Below are positions 1-8,313 of a DNA stretch of 64,000 nucleotides, one piece after another (position 1 is the first letter of the stretch; each line of letters begins with the position of its first letter). Under the pieces are notes generated by a model. The model made no database searches. It was not told where the DNA came from and saw only the letters and a list, made by a program, of their open reading frames with translations. A program made the translations under genes and the position numbers. Origin of the DNA: Pseudomonas fluorescens (lineage in GTDB: Bacteria; Pseudomonadota; Gammaproteobacteria; Pseudomonadales; Pseudomonadaceae); assembly GCF_002022275.1 (NCBI RefSeq), contig NZ_MSDF01000025.1, forward strand, positions 196,775-260,774, written 5' to 3'.

Positions 1-536
1 AAGATGTACGCAGCGCGCTGGATGCCGGCTTTGCCGCTGCGACTATTCTGTCAGGCGGTGCGCGACGCGCCTCGAGTGAAGAATTGCGGATCGCGTTTGA
101 TGGCGATGCCGTGTTGTTTTCCGATGAGTCGGAGCGTGTGTATCAGGCCGGAGGCCTGGAGGCATTCCTGACCAACGAGCGCGAGTCAGCGCGCGAGCCT
201 TTGCATGGCGGACCCTTCAAAGGGTTCCTGGCGGCGCTGAATTTGTTGCAGCGTGAGTTCGCCGACGAGGCTTGTCCGATCCGCACCGCCCTGGTCACTG
301 CACGCTCGGCGCCGTCTCACGAACGGGTGATTCGCACGTTGCGCGAATGGGATATCCGCCTGGACGAGTCGCTGTTTCTCGGTGGCCTGGAGAAGTCCGC
401 GTTCCTGGAAGCGTTTGCCGCCGATGTGTTTTTCGATGACCAGGCCGGGCATTGTGAGAAAGCCAACGCGGTGGTCGCCACCGGGCATGTGCCCCATGGC
501 ATCAGTAACGAGTTGAAAATCCAGAGCGAGAGCTGA
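1..536 (+). CDS. 5'-nucleotidase family protein, 5' end outside window
   Basis: The reading frame is open from the window edge (codons from position 3) to TGA at 534-536, so only the C-terminal part, about 177 residues, is present. It resembles the cytosolic 5'-nucleotidase family (PF06189), HAD-like phosphatases that remove phosphate from nucleoside monophosphates. Supporting features are an FDGDAVLFSDE-like stretch, a central TALVTARSAPSHERV segment and a terminal FFDDQAGHCEKA motif that supplies acidic metal ligands in HAD folds. An internal TTG at 84 could be mistaken for a start, but in-frame coding continues upstream of it. Family assignment is by motif resemblance. Confidence 0.7.
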   Translation, partial: DVRSALDAGFAAATILSGGARRASSEELRIAFDGDAVLFSDESERVYQAGGLEAFLTNERESAREPLHGGPFKGFLAALNLLQREFADEACPIRTALVTARSAPSHERVIRTLREWDIRLDESLFLGGLEKSAFLEAFAADVFFDDQAGHCEKANAVVATGHVPHGISNELKIQSES

Positions 537-602
537 TCCGAACTCTGCAAGGCGCTGCTAAGCTGATTCAATCTCCGCCATCCTGGCCGTCCAGGAGGTT
601 CT

Positions 603-1103
603 ATGATCCGTTCGATGCTGTACGCCACAGACCTTGGTCTGTATGCGCCTTATGTGATGCAACATGCGCTGGCACTGGCCCGAACGTTCAAGGCGGATTT
701 GTATGTGATTCACGTGGTCGAGCCGATCGGGCTGTTCGCCGAATCGGTGTTGCAGAGCTACCTTGATGAGAAGGCCTTGAATGAGTGGCAGAGCCAGGGC
801 TTGACCACCGTGATGGCGACCATTGAGCAACGCGTGCTGGACAGTTTTCGCGAGGAGTTGGGGGAAGGGGAGCAGGACTTGCAGTTGATTCGCTCGGTGC
901 GGGTGATCCAGGGGGACCCGTGCGAGGTGATTCTCGACCAACTGCGTAAACTTTCCGTTGACCTGTTGATCGTAGGTAGTCATAGCCATGCAACCGCAGC
1001 GGCCACACCGCTCGGACGCACCGCTGCACGGGTGTTGCAGCTGTCTACGGTACCGGTTTATCTGGTGCCCTCTTTGCAGCGGCGACGCAGCGACGACATA
1101 TGA
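603..1103 (+). CDS. Universal stress protein (UspA) family
   Basis: This 166-residue soluble protein has one Usp domain. It opens with the usual MIRSMLYATDLG beta-strand/Asp start and ends with a VDLLIVGSHSHA strand-loop and VPVYLVP. The ATP-binding loop of the family, G-x2-G-x9-G-S/T, is altered here: GSHSHATAAATPLGRTAARV lacks the second glycine at the usual spacing, so nucleotide binding may differ. An AGGAGG ribosome site lies just upstream of the ATG at 603. It stands alone between the nucleotidase and cysB, with 104 bases before cysB. Role is general stress; the specific partner is unknown. Confidence 0.85.
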   Translation: MIRSMLYATDLGLYAPYVMQHALALARTFKADLYVIHVVEPIGLFAESVLQSYLDEKALNEWQSQGLTTVMATIEQRVLDSFREELGEGEQDLQLIRSVRVIQGDPCEVILDQLRKLSVDLLIVGSHSHATAAATPLGRTAARVLQLSTVPVYLVPSLQRRRSDDI

Positions 1104-1207
1104 CCTGTAGAAAACGATAAAAAGTTCTAGATTTATCCGTCCTACCTTTAATATAGTTATATACCGTCGCTGATACCCGTGGCGTCTATCTGCTTTGAGG
1201 GACACAT

Positions 1208-2182
1208 ATGAAGCTTCAACAACTGCGCTACATCTGGGAAGTGGCGCACCACGACCTCAACGTTTCCGCTACTGCTCAAAGCCTCTACACCTCGCAACCC
1301 GGTATCAGCAAGCAGATCCGCCTGCTCGAAGACGAGCTGGGCGTTGAAGTGTTCGCACGCAGCGGCAAGCACCTGACCCGCGTCACGCCAGCCGGTGAGC
1401 GCATCATCACCACCGCCGGCGAGATTCTGCGCAAAGTCGAAAGCATCAAGCAGATTGCCCAGGAATTCTCCAACGAGAAGAAAGGCACCCTGTCGATCGC
1501 CACCACTCACACCCAGGCACGTTACGCATTGCCGCCGGTAATCCGCGATTTCATCAAGCAATACCCTGACGTTGCGTTGCACATGCACCAGGGTTCGCCG
1601 ATGCAGATCGCCGAGATGGCCGCTGACGGCACCGTCGATTTCGCCATCGCCACCGAAGCTCTGGAGCTGTTCGGCGACCTGGTGATGATGCCGTGCTACC
1701 GCTGGAACCGTTGCGTGGTCGTGCCTCAAGGTCACCCGCTGGCGAAGTTGCCGAAGCTGACCCTGGAAGCCCTGGCTGAATACCCGATCGTGACCTACGT
1801 GTTCGGTTTCACCGGCCGTTCCAAGCTCGACGAAGCCTTCAGCCACCGTGGCCTCACGCCGAAAGTGGTGTTCACCGCCGCCGACGCCGACGTCATCAAG
1901 ACTTACGTACGCCTGGGCCTGGGTGTGGGCATCGTCGCCAAGATGGCGGTCGACACCGCCCTCGACAAAGACCTGGTGGTACTCGACGCCAGCGAGCTGT
2001 TCGAATCCAGCGTGACCAAGATCGGTTTCCGTCGCGGCACGTTCCTGCGCGGCTTCATGTGTGATTTCATCGAGAAATTCGCGCCGCACCTGACCCGTGA
2101 AGTCATGGCCAAGGCGATCCAGTGCCACAACAAGCAGGAACTGGAAGAGCTGTTTGACGGCGTGGAACTGCCCGTCCACTGA
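1208..2182 (+). CDS. cysB: LysR-type sulfur regulator CysB
   Basis: This 324-residue protein has an N-terminal winged helix-turn-helix (about 1-60, start MKLQQLRYIWEV, core SATAQSLYTSQPGISKQIR) and a C-terminal effector domain with the CysB signature TTHTQARYALP near residue 100. CysB activates cysteine biosynthesis and sulfate/sulfonate uptake genes in response to N-acetylserine. Length equals the family norm. AGGGACAC precedes the ATG. It converges on the Gre-like gene with five bases between the stop codons. High identity across the whole chain to the CysB pattern makes this call secure. Confidence 0.95.
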   Translation: MKLQQLRYIWEVAHHDLNVSATAQSLYTSQPGISKQIRLLEDELGVEVFARSGKHLTRVTPAGERIITTAGEILRKVESIKQIAQEFSNEKKGTLSIATTHTQARYALPPVIRDFIKQYPDVALHMHQGSPMQIAEMAADGTVDFAIATEALELFGDLVMMPCYRWNRCVVVPQGHPLAKLPKLTLEALAEYPIVTYVFGFTGRSKLDEAFSHRGLTPKVVFTAADADVIKTYVRLGLGVGIVAKMAVDTALDKDLVVLDASELFESSVTKIGFRRGTFLRGFMCDFIEKFAPHLTREVMAKAIQCHNKQELEELFDGVELPVH

Positions 2183-2187
2183 GTGGC

Positions 2188-2676
2188 TTATTTGGCCTCG
2201 GTAACCGTGAAGTGTTGCCGGGCGCCTGCCACCAGAATCTCCACCTCATCACCTTCAAACTTGCCCAGCAGGCTTTTGCCCAGCGGCGAGCGCGGGGTGA
2301 TGACGGTCACCGGTTGCCCAACCACATCCACCTTCAAGCCCGCCGCATCCGGCGCCAGGAACAGCCATTGCTGGCGCCTGTTTTCGTCTTCCAGACCCAG
2401 TAACGCACCCACTTCTATACCGCGCTGATCATCGTAAGCACGCAGTTGCATGTTCTGACACAGCGCCAGCGATTGCTTGATTTCCTCGACACGCTTGGCT
2501 TGCCCGGCCGCGAGATAAGACGCTTCCAGCCCCAGCGTGTCGTATTTGTTCTCCGCGATATTTTCTTCGTGGGTCGCGGTTTCGTAGGCGGTCTGCGCAG
2601 CGCGCTGAGCGATGTCGAGGTCGACGGTGAGCTTTTCCAGGATGAGCAGGTGAACGGCGTGTTTATTCATGGTCAT
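2188..2676 (-). CDS. GreA/GreB-like transcription elongation factor
   Basis: This protein of about 162 residues has a GreA-like layout: an N-terminal coiled-coil hairpin (about 10-75) and a C-terminal FKBP-like domain with the diagnostic SPLGKSLLGKFEGDEVEI. Gre factors enter the RNA polymerase secondary channel and stimulate cleavage of backtracked RNA using acidic residues at the coil tip. Here the tip reads ATHEENIAENKYD, which keeps the E-N pair, but the position aligned to the first catalytic Asp seems to be Asn, so cleavage activity is uncertain. The ATG overlaps by one base the stop of the upstream membrane-protein gene (TGATG), so the two are probably translationally coupled. A TTG one codon earlier is also possible. 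Confidence 0.75.
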   Translation of the reverse strand: MTMNKHAVHLLILEKLTVDLDIAQRAAQTAYETATHEENIAENKYDTLGLEASYLAAGQAKRVEEIKQSLALCQNMQLRAYDDQRGIEVGALLGLEDENRRQQWLFLAPDAAGLKVDVVGQPVTVITPRSPLGKSLLGKFEGDEVEILVAGARQHFTVTEAK

Positions 2677-3044
2677 CAATCACAGAATTGCAGGACATTC
2701 GCCCGGGTCTTTTCGTTGGGTGCGTTCTGGTCCTGCTGCAGCCAGAACTGGCATTTGGGGTTGGACAGGTTGCGCGCATTGTTGCGGGCCTGATCCAGGG
2801 ATTGCTGCTGGGCCTGTTTTTGCAGGTTTTCCTGATACTGCTCGAACATTCGGTTCGGCGGCTCCGGCGCAACGACGGCCGGTTTTCCCAGTTGCTGAAC
2901 GGCTTGCGCGACTGGTGCCAGACTTTGCGGGAACAGGTAGCGCGAGGCCAGCCAGGTGGTCAGCACAATGGCAATAAACCCGAGCCAGAGGCCAAACGCG
3001 ATGGCGAAGCACAATTTGAGCAGTGACAGCGGACGGTCAGACAT
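2676..3044 (-). CDS. Small single-pass membrane protein of unknown function
   Basis: The 122-residue product starts MSDRPLSLLKLC, has one transmembrane segment (about 10-35, rich in F, L, A, W and I) and a Gln/Asn-rich soluble tail ending in a CQFWLQQDQNAPNEKTR segment with two cysteines. The start at 3044 is chosen because a strong CCAGGAGGCC ribosome site sits just before it; the open frame extends further upstream without such a site. It is the first gene of a two-gene unit with the Gre-like factor. I do not recognise a family function. Confidence 0.75.
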   Translation of the reverse strand: MSDRPLSLLKLCFAIAFGLWLGFIAIVLTTWLASRYLFPQSLAPVAQAVQQLGKPAVVAPEPPNRMFEQYQENLQKQAQQQSLDQARNNARNLSNPKCQFWLQQDQNAPNEKTRANVLQFCD

Positions 3045-3176
3045 GGCGGCCTCCTGGCAGGCATTTGCGGTGTGGCGGCGATTGTCGCACAGCCGCTGTG
3101 CAGAATAATCGCGATCAAGCCTTCTGCATCGGCGCATTTATGCGGACAATCGAGCCTTTGAGCGTTGGAGCCCGGA

Positions 3177-4310
3177 ATGAAAGCCCGCTGGGATATTTTT
3201 TGCAGCGTCGTCGACAACTTCGGCGACATCGGCGTGACCTGGCGTCTGGCCCGGCAACTGGTGGTGGAGCACGGGTGCGACGTGCGCTTGTGGGTCGATG
3301 ACCTGCGGGCGTTCGAACGCATGTGCCCCGAGGTTGATGTGCAGTTGATTCAGCAATGGCAAGAGGGCGTCGAAGTCCGCCATTGGCCCGCCGAATGGCC
3401 TGGGGCCGAATCCGCCGATGTGGTGATTGCCGCATTCGCCTGTCAATTGCCGCCTGACTATATGGAGGCCATGGCCGCACGTGCGCGCACGCCGTTGTGG
3501 ATGAACCTGGATTACCTCAGCGCTGAAGAGTGGGTTGTAGGTTGCCATCGACTGCCATCGGTGAAGTTCAAGGGCGTGCAGAAGTACTTCTTCTTTCCTG
3601 GGTTTCGCGCGGGAACCGGCGGTTTATTACGTGAGACCGGTTTGCTGGAGCAGCGTCAGGCATTTCAGCAGGACGCCGCTGCGCAGCAGCAATTCCTGCA
3701 CAACCTGGGGGTGTTTCCTGCAGCCGGTGCGCGGTTGATGTCGCTGTTCGCCTACGAAAATGCCGGGCTCGGCAGTTGGTTGGACGTGTTGTCGACGGAC
3801 GGGCACGCCACTCATCTGTTGGTGCCGGAAGGGCGCATTCTCGGCGATGTACAGCGCTGGCTGGGTGTGGACGGGTTGGTCGCGGGGGACGTCCATCAAC
3901 GTGACGCGCTGACCGTGCAGGTCATTGCGTTCGTGCGCCAGGAGCAATATGACCGTTTGCTGTGGTGCTGCGATTTCAACGCCGTACGTGGCGAAGACTC
4001 GTTCGTGCGCGCCCAGTGGGCCGGGCGCCCGCTGTTGTGGCACATCTACCGCCAGGATGAAGACATCCACCTGGACAAGCTCGATGCGTTTCTGGACCTG
4101 TACACCGCCGCCTTATCCCCGGCTGCCAAGGCGGCGCTGATCGCGCTTTGGCAGGCCTGGAACACGGATGGCGATATGGCCCAACCGTGGAAAATGCTGC
4201 TGGAACACTGGCCCGAGGTCAGTCAGCACGCGCAATCGTGGTGTCTGGAACAAGGCTTGCAGGCCGATCTTGCGACGGCGCTGGTACAGTTTTATGAAAG
4301 TTGGATATGA
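3177..4310 (+). CDS. earP: EF-P arginine rhamnosyltransferase EarP
   Basis: EarP transfers rhamnose from dTDP-rhamnose to Arg32 of elongation factor P, which is needed for EF-P rescue of ribosomes at polyproline motifs. The 377-residue protein begins with the EarP signature WDIFCSVVDNFGDIGVTWRLARQL and contains VKYFFFPGF-like and C-terminal WHIYRQDEDIHLDKLDAF segments typical of the donor-binding half of this GT-B enzyme. The ATG at 3177 has GGAG seven bases upstream; a TTG at 3165 would add four residues. It lies directly before efp on the same strand, the expected substrate-enzyme pairing. Confidence 0.93.
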   Translation: MKARWDIFCSVVDNFGDIGVTWRLARQLVVEHGCDVRLWVDDLRAFERMCPEVDVQLIQQWQEGVEVRHWPAEWPGAESADVVIAAFACQLPPDYMEAMAARARTPLWMNLDYLSAEEWVVGCHRLPSVKFKGVQKYFFFPGFRAGTGGLLRETGLLEQRQAFQQDAAAQQQFLHNLGVFPAAGARLMSLFAYENAGLGSWLDVLSTDGHATHLLVPEGRILGDVQRWLGVDGLVAGDVHQRDALTVQVIAFVRQEQYDRLLWCCDFNAVRGEDSFVRAQWAGRPLLWHIYRQDEDIHLDKLDAFLDLYTAALSPAAKAALIALWQAWNTDGDMAQPWKMLLEHWPEVSQHAQSWCLEQGLQADLATALVQFYESWI

Positions 4311-4359
4311 TACGCCACCTTGATTTTTGTAAATCCCATCCAAATTTCGGATATATGCA

Positions 4360-4932
4360 ATGAAAACTGGTAAAGAACTGAAACCCGGTACAGTGATCCG
4401 TCTCGAAAACGACCCTTGGCTGGTTCAGAAAGCTGAGTTCACCAAGTCTGGTCGTAACAGCGCAATCATGAAGACCAAGCTGAAGAACCTGCTGACCGGT
4501 TACAAGACCGAGATCGTTTACAGCGCCGACGACAAACTGGACGACGTAATCCTCGACCGCAAAGAAGCGACCCTGTCCTTCATCAGCGGCGACACCTACA
4601 CGTTCATGGACACCTCTGACTACACCATGTACGAGCTGAACGCTGAAGATATCGAAGCCGTTCTGCCGTTCATTGAAGAAGGCATGGAAGACGTCTGCGA
4701 AGCTATTTTCTTCGAAGAGCGCCTGGTTTCCGTAGAACTGCCGACCACCATCGTGCGTCAGGTTGACTACACCGAAGGTTCCGCTCGCGGTGACACTTCG
4801 GGCAAGGTGATGAAGCCTGCCAAACTGAAAAACGGTACCGAACTGGCTGTTGCAGATTTCATCGAAATCGGCGACCTGATCGAGATCGACACCCGCGAAG
4901 GTGGTTCGTACAAAGGTCGCGCCAAGAAGTAA
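4360..4932 (+). CDS. efp: Elongation factor P
   Basis: EF-P binds stalled ribosomes and promotes peptide bond formation at consecutive prolines. The 190-residue protein has the full three-barrel length and the modification loop FTKSGRN, placing Arg at position 32; this is the arginine-type EF-P that EarP rhamnosylates rather than the lysine type. It follows earP by 49 bases and is followed by a strong hairpin terminator. Codon use is highly biased, as expected for an abundant translation factor. Confidence 0.97.
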   Translation: MKTGKELKPGTVIRLENDPWLVQKAEFTKSGRNSAIMKTKLKNLLTGYKTEIVYSADDKLDDVILDRKEATLSFISGDTYTFMDTSDYTMYELNAEDIEAVLPFIEEGMEDVCEAIFFEERLVSVELPTTIVRQVDYTEGSARGDTSGKVMKPAKLKNGTELAVADFIEIGDLIEIDTREGGSYKGRAKK

Positions 4933-4954
4933 TTCTGGCCAAACCGTACGAATG

Positions 4955-4984
4955 AAAAAGCCCGACCATGCGTCGGGCTTTTTT
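4955..4984 (+). terminator. Intrinsic terminator after efp
   Basis: A nine-base-pair stem AAGCCCGAC/GTCGGGCTT with a five-base loop is flanked by A residues on the left and followed by TTTT(TT). It ends efp and, read on the other strand, may also end the convergent esterase gene at 4999. Confidence 0.85.
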
Positions 4985-4998
4985 GTGGGCGCTGCGTT

Positions 4999-6015
4999 TT
5001 ACTTCAAGTGTTGTTTCAGTTCCTGCGAGGCCTGCAACAGGGCCGAACGTACCTCGGGTACCTGGCTGACCACGTTGAGCAAACCGTAGTCGTGGATCAT
5101 GCCGTTGTAGCGCACTGCGGTTACCGGTACACCGGCGGCGTCCAGTTTGCGGGCATACGCCTCGCCTTCATCGCGCAGCACGTCGGAGCCGGCCGTCTGA
5201 ATCAGCGCAGGTGGCAAGCCTTTCAACTGATCGGTTGTAGCCCGCAGCGGCGAGGCGTAGATCTCGGCGCGCTGCTTGGCGTCGGTGGTGTAGTTGTCCC
5301 AGAACCACTTCATCATGTTTCTGGTGAGGAAGTGCCCCTCAGCAAACTGGTTGTAGGAGCCTGTGTCGAAGTTCGCGTCAGTCACCGGCCACAGCAGCAG
5401 CTGGAATTTGATCGCCGGCGTGCCCTTGTCCTTGGCCATCAGGCTTACTACCGCCGCCATGTTGCCGCCGACACTGTTGCCCGCTACTGCCAGACGCTTG
5501 CCATCGACATTGATCTCTTGGCCATGCTCGGCCACCCATTTGGTGGCGCCGTAGGCCTGGTTGATCGCCACCGGGTAACGCGCTTCCGGCGATGGCGTGT
5601 AGTTGACGAACACCGCCGCCGCGCCTGAACCCACCACTAAATCCCGTACCAGACGTTCGTGTGTCGGGTAATCCCCGAGCACCCAGCCGCCGCCGTGGAA
5701 GAACATGAACACTGGCAATGTGCCCTTGACCCCGGCCGGACGCACGATGGTCAGGTTCAGTGGCTTGCCATCGACCTCAATGGTCTTCTGGCTGACATCA
5801 GCCGCTGGCAGGGTCAGCTTCACGCCAGCCTGAGCGCCGGTCAAAACTGCACGCGCGTCTTTTGGTGTCAGTTGTTCCATCGGCTTGCCGGTACCGGCGT
5901 TCAGCACATCCAGAAAAGCCTGGGTGGTGTGCTCGACATCGCCGGTAGCGGCGAAGGCGTTGCTGATGGACAGGGCGAGCAGGGTGCCGGTGAGTGCTTT
6001 ACCAATTGTGTTCAT
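4999..6015 (-). CDS. Secreted alpha/beta hydrolase (HSL-type esterase)
   Basis: The 338-residue protein has a Sec signal peptide (about 1-23, cleavage near NAFA|AT) and a hormone-sensitive-lipase type esterase fold. The oxyanion motif HGGGW lies near residue 105, the nucleophile elbow is GNSVGG rather than the common GDSAGG, and the likely acid and base are in SDVLRDEGE and MIHDYGLLN. It probably hydrolyses small esters in the periplasm. It starts 27 bases after the ohr stop on the same strand with GGAG before its ATG, so it is likely cotranscribed with ohr and induced by organic hydroperoxides. That last point is inference. Confidence 0.85.
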   Translation of the reverse strand: MNTIGKALTGTLLALSISNAFAATGDVEHTTQAFLDVLNAGTGKPMEQLTPKDARAVLTGAQAGVKLTLPAADVSQKTIEVDGKPLNLTIVRPAGVKGTLPVFMFFHGGGWVLGDYPTHERLVRDLVVGSGAAAVFVNYTPSPEARYPVAINQAYGATKWVAEHGQEINVDGKRLAVAGNSVGGNMAAVVSLMAKDKGTPAIKFQLLLWPVTDANFDTGSYNQFAEGHFLTRNMMKWFWDNYTTDAKQRAEIYASPLRATTDQLKGLPPALIQTAGSDVLRDEGEAYARKLDAAGVPVTAVRYNGMIHDYGLLNVVSQVPEVRSALLQASQELKQHLK

Positions 6016-6042
6016 TGTGTTCTCCAGGGGCGGCAGAGGGCA

Positions 6043-6462
6043 TCAGACGGTCACGTGCAGGCGCACATCAACGTTGCCACGGGTGGCGTTCGAGTATGGG
6101 CAGACTTGGTGAGCGGCGTCGACCAGGCTTTGCGCGTCGTCCTGGGCCAGGCCCGGCAGGCTGATGTTCAGGTCGATGTCCAGACCGAAACCGCCGGGGA
6201 TTTGACCGATACCCACGTGGGCTGTGATCGAAGCGTCATCCGGGATTTTGCGTTTGGTCTGGCTGGCGACGAATTTCAGGGCGCCGATAAAGCAGGCCGA
6301 GTAACCGGCGGCGAACAGTTGTTCCGGGTTGGTTGCCTGGCCACCGGCGCCGCCGAGTTCTTTGGGGGTGGAGAGCTTGACGTCGAGGATGTTGTCGCTG
6401 GAAACAGCACGACCATCACGGCCGCCGGTGGCGGTGGCTACTGCGGTATAGAGAGTTTGCAT
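6043..6462 (-). CDS. ohr: Organic hydroperoxide resistance peroxidase Ohr
   Basis: Ohr is a thiol peroxidase that reduces organic (lipid) hydroperoxides to alcohols, using two cysteines recycled by lipoylated proteins. The 139-residue protein (MQTLYTAVATATGGRDGRA) carries both catalytic cysteines: GYSACFIGALKF (near 60) and HQVCPYSNATRGN (near 125). It lies downstream of ohrR on the same strand, with two operator-like elements in its promoter region, and directly upstream of the secreted esterase. Confidence 0.96.
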   Translation of the reverse strand: MQTLYTAVATATGGRDGRAVSSDNILDVKLSTPKELGGAGGQATNPEQLFAAGYSACFIGALKFVASQTKRKIPDDASITAHVGIGQIPGGFGLDIDLNISLPGLAQDDAQSLVDAAHQVCPYSNATRGNVDVRLHVTV

Positions 6463-6482
6463 GGCGTTTTCCTCTTGGGTTG

Positions 6483-6551
6483 TTAGCGCTAAACATTTGC
6501 GCGCTAAGTAGTTGGTGAGATGAATGTATAGCGCTAATGTTTAGCGCGCAA
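6483..6551. promoter_or_regulatory. Pair of inverted OhrR-type operator elements upstream of ohr
   Basis: Two AT/GC-alternating elements sit 20 to 90 bases upstream of the ohr start: TTAGCGCTAAACATTTGCGC (6483 onward to 6507) and TATAGCGCTAATGTTTAGCG (6527 to 6551). They are near inverted copies of each other sharing GCGCTAAACATT. Known OhrR repressors bind palindromic sites of this kind in ohr promoters, so repression by the adjacent OhrR is the expected role. Confidence 0.65.
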
Positions 6552-6603
6552 GATAAATTTACAAATTATTTTGCTGGCGGATTTCCTGGCCTTCCACAAA
6601 GCA

Positions 6604-6692
6604 ATGTGGGAGCTGGCTTGCCTGCGATGCAGACACCTCGGTCGACCACTCAAACCGAGGTGACGCTATCGCAGGCAAGCCAGCTCCCACAT
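6604..6692. repeat. REP doublet with 25-bp perfect arms (ctggcttgcc type)
   Basis: Perfect 25-bp inverted arms ATGTGGGAGCTGGCTTGCCT...(6604-6628) and their complement (6668-6692) enclose a short spacer with a secondary stem ACCTCGG/CCGAGGT. It lies between ohrR and ohr. This is the commonest intergenic repeat family of fluorescens-group pseudomonads. Confidence 0.9.
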
Positions 6693-6721
6693 GTTAGATA
6701 TCTGTACGCGGGGGTACTGCG

Positions 6722-7174
6722 TCAGATGTTGGACTGCAAGTTGGCGCGAAGCGCGATCAGGTCGCCTTGCAGCTTGCGCAACTGCTCCAGTTCCAGGCCG
6801 CTGGCTCCGAGAATGCACTGCGGAATACCCATGGCCTTGTCCTGCAGCGCGCGGCCAGCAGCGGTAAGCTCCACCACCACCACGCGTTCATCTTCACGGC
6901 TGCGGGTGCGGCTGAGCAGGCCCTCGACTTCCAGGCGTTTGAGCAGTGGGGTCAGCGAGCCGGGGTCGGTGAGCAATCGGCTGCTGATTTCTCCGACGGT
7001 CAAACCATCCTCTTCCCACAACACCATCATCGCCAGGTATTGCGGGTAGGTCAGGCCGAGCGCTTGCAGCAGGGGCTTGTAAACCTTGGTCATCAGCAGC
7101 GAGGTGGAATGCAGGGCGAAGCACAGCTGGTTGTCCAGCATCAGGGATTCGCACGGGTCAGGGTTTTTGCTCAT
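6722..7174 (-). CDS. ohrR: MarR-family peroxide sensor OhrR
   Basis: The 150-residue MarR-type winged-helix repressor has the OhrR hallmark: a reactive cysteine near the N-terminus in LDNQLCFALHS, followed by LTYPQYLAMMVLW and a wing RSREDERVVVVELT. Oxidation of that cysteine by organic peroxides releases DNA. It lies upstream of ohr on the same strand, with a REP element and the operators between. A second close paralogue lies at 22383 (OspR-like), so the two may have related targets. Confidence 0.92.
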   Translation of the reverse strand: MSKNPDPCESLMLDNQLCFALHSTSLLMTKVYKPLLQALGLTYPQYLAMMVLWEEDGLTVGEISSRLLTDPGSLTPLLKRLEVEGLLSRTRSREDERVVVVELTAAGRALQDKAMGIPQCILGASGLELEQLRKLQGDLIALRANLQSNI

Positions 7175-7253
7175 GGCAGTACCTCGAAAAAGCGTGTCTT
7201 GGCTGGAATCTAGCGGGCAAACCTTTAATGCGCCAGATAATTCTGTCGGCGAG

Positions 7254-8204
7254 TCAGACCAAACCGCTTTGCAGCGCCAGATCCCATGGGGGTATCGGGC
7301 TAAAACGTGATTTCAGGTACTCCAGCAGCAGGCGGCTGCGCGCATTGGCCTGTTGTTCCAGGCGCAGCGCGTAGATGCCGCTGGTTTCCGGGCTGGGCAA
7401 GCCGTCTTCGCAGAACAGCGGCATCAGCTCGCCACGTACCAGGTATTCACTGGCCAGCCACGTGGGCAAATGCGCGATGCCCAAGCCGGCGAGTGCGCCC
7501 GAGAGCAAGGCTTCGGCGTTGTTCGCGCTCATGCGGATGCGTTGCGGTCGATAGGTGGCGCGGCGCCCGTCCAGCTCGAAGCGCCAGGCGAACATCGGCG
7601 CGATGCCGTCCCAGTCCAGGCCGTCGTGTTCGCTCAGTTCACGGGGATGAGTCGGCGTGCCCCGGCTTTTCAAGTAAGCCGGGCTGGCGCAGGCGATGCG
7701 CACAATACTCGCCAGGGGTGTGGCGATCAGGCGGGTGTCGACGATATGCCCGGCGCGCAGCACCAGATCGACTTTGCCCAGGTGCGCGCCCTGCATATCC
7801 ACGAAGCTGTCGATCAAATGCAGGTGCACATCCAGCCCCGGGTACACATTCAAAAAGTCGGCAATGACCGGTGCCAGGTGCCGCCGACCAAAGGCCGCCG
7901 GCGCGTCCACGCGAATCAGGCCTTCCGGCGCATGGCTGAGGGATACGGCCTCGGCGCGCGCCAATTGCAGTTCGCTGACGATCCGCCGCGCCCGTTCGGC
8001 AAACGCCAAACCTGCCGGAGTGGGCACTACCGCGTGGGTGCTGCGCTGAAATAGGCGGCTGCCCACCGAGCTTTCCAGGCTGTCGATACGCCGGGCCACC
8101 GCCGAAGGGGTCAGCGGATGGCGCCGCGCGGCGGCGGAGAAACTGCCGGTCTCCAATACATCCAGAAACAGGCCGAGCTGATCGGTCAGGGCATTTGGGT
8201 TCAT
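7254..8204 (-). CDS. LysR-family transcriptional regulator
   Basis: This is a 316-residue LysR protein with helix-turn-helix at about 1-62 (LFLDVLETGSFSAAARRHPLTPSAVARRIDSLES) and a C-terminal effector domain. It belongs to the large group with FGRRHLAPVIADFL after the linker. The start at 8204 (MNPNALTDQL) fits the family; the upstream in-frame extension has no homologous character. It is divergent from the TauE/SafE transporter gene with an inverted repeat between, so it may control that exporter. Confidence 0.85.
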   Translation of the reverse strand: MNPNALTDQLGLFLDVLETGSFSAAARRHPLTPSAVARRIDSLESSVGSRLFQRSTHAVVPTPAGLAFAERARRIVSELQLARAEAVSLSHAPEGLIRVDAPAAFGRRHLAPVIADFLNVYPGLDVHLHLIDSFVDMQGAHLGKVDLVLRAGHIVDTRLIATPLASIVRIACASPAYLKSRGTPTHPRELSEHDGLDWDGIAPMFAWRFELDGRRATYRPQRIRMSANNAEALLSGALAGLGIAHLPTWLASEYLVRGELMPLFCEDGLPSPETSGIYALRLEQQANARSRLLLEYLKSRFSPIPPWDLALQSGLV

Positions 8205-8227
8205 GAGCGGACGCTTATGCGAGATTG

Positions 8228-8242
8228 GCACAGCCATTGTGC
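8228..8242. promoter_or_regulatory. Inverted repeat, candidate LysR operator
   Basis: GCACA-N5-TGTGC forms a perfect 5+5 dyad between the divergent LysR gene and TauE/SafE gene. Its size and place fit a LysR-type T-N11-A site, but no expression data can be read from sequence. Confidence 0.4.
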
Positions 8243-8313
8243 GTTGCTGTGCGTTTCCGCGCCAGAGCCGACTGCGTAGCATGTGACGCCTGGGCTTTGT
8301 GGAGTGACGCGCG

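Noticed and set aside
6604..6692. Repeat clusters considered as CRISPR
   Set aside because: All are single or paired inverted repeats without regular direct repeats and unique spacers, so they are REP-type elements.
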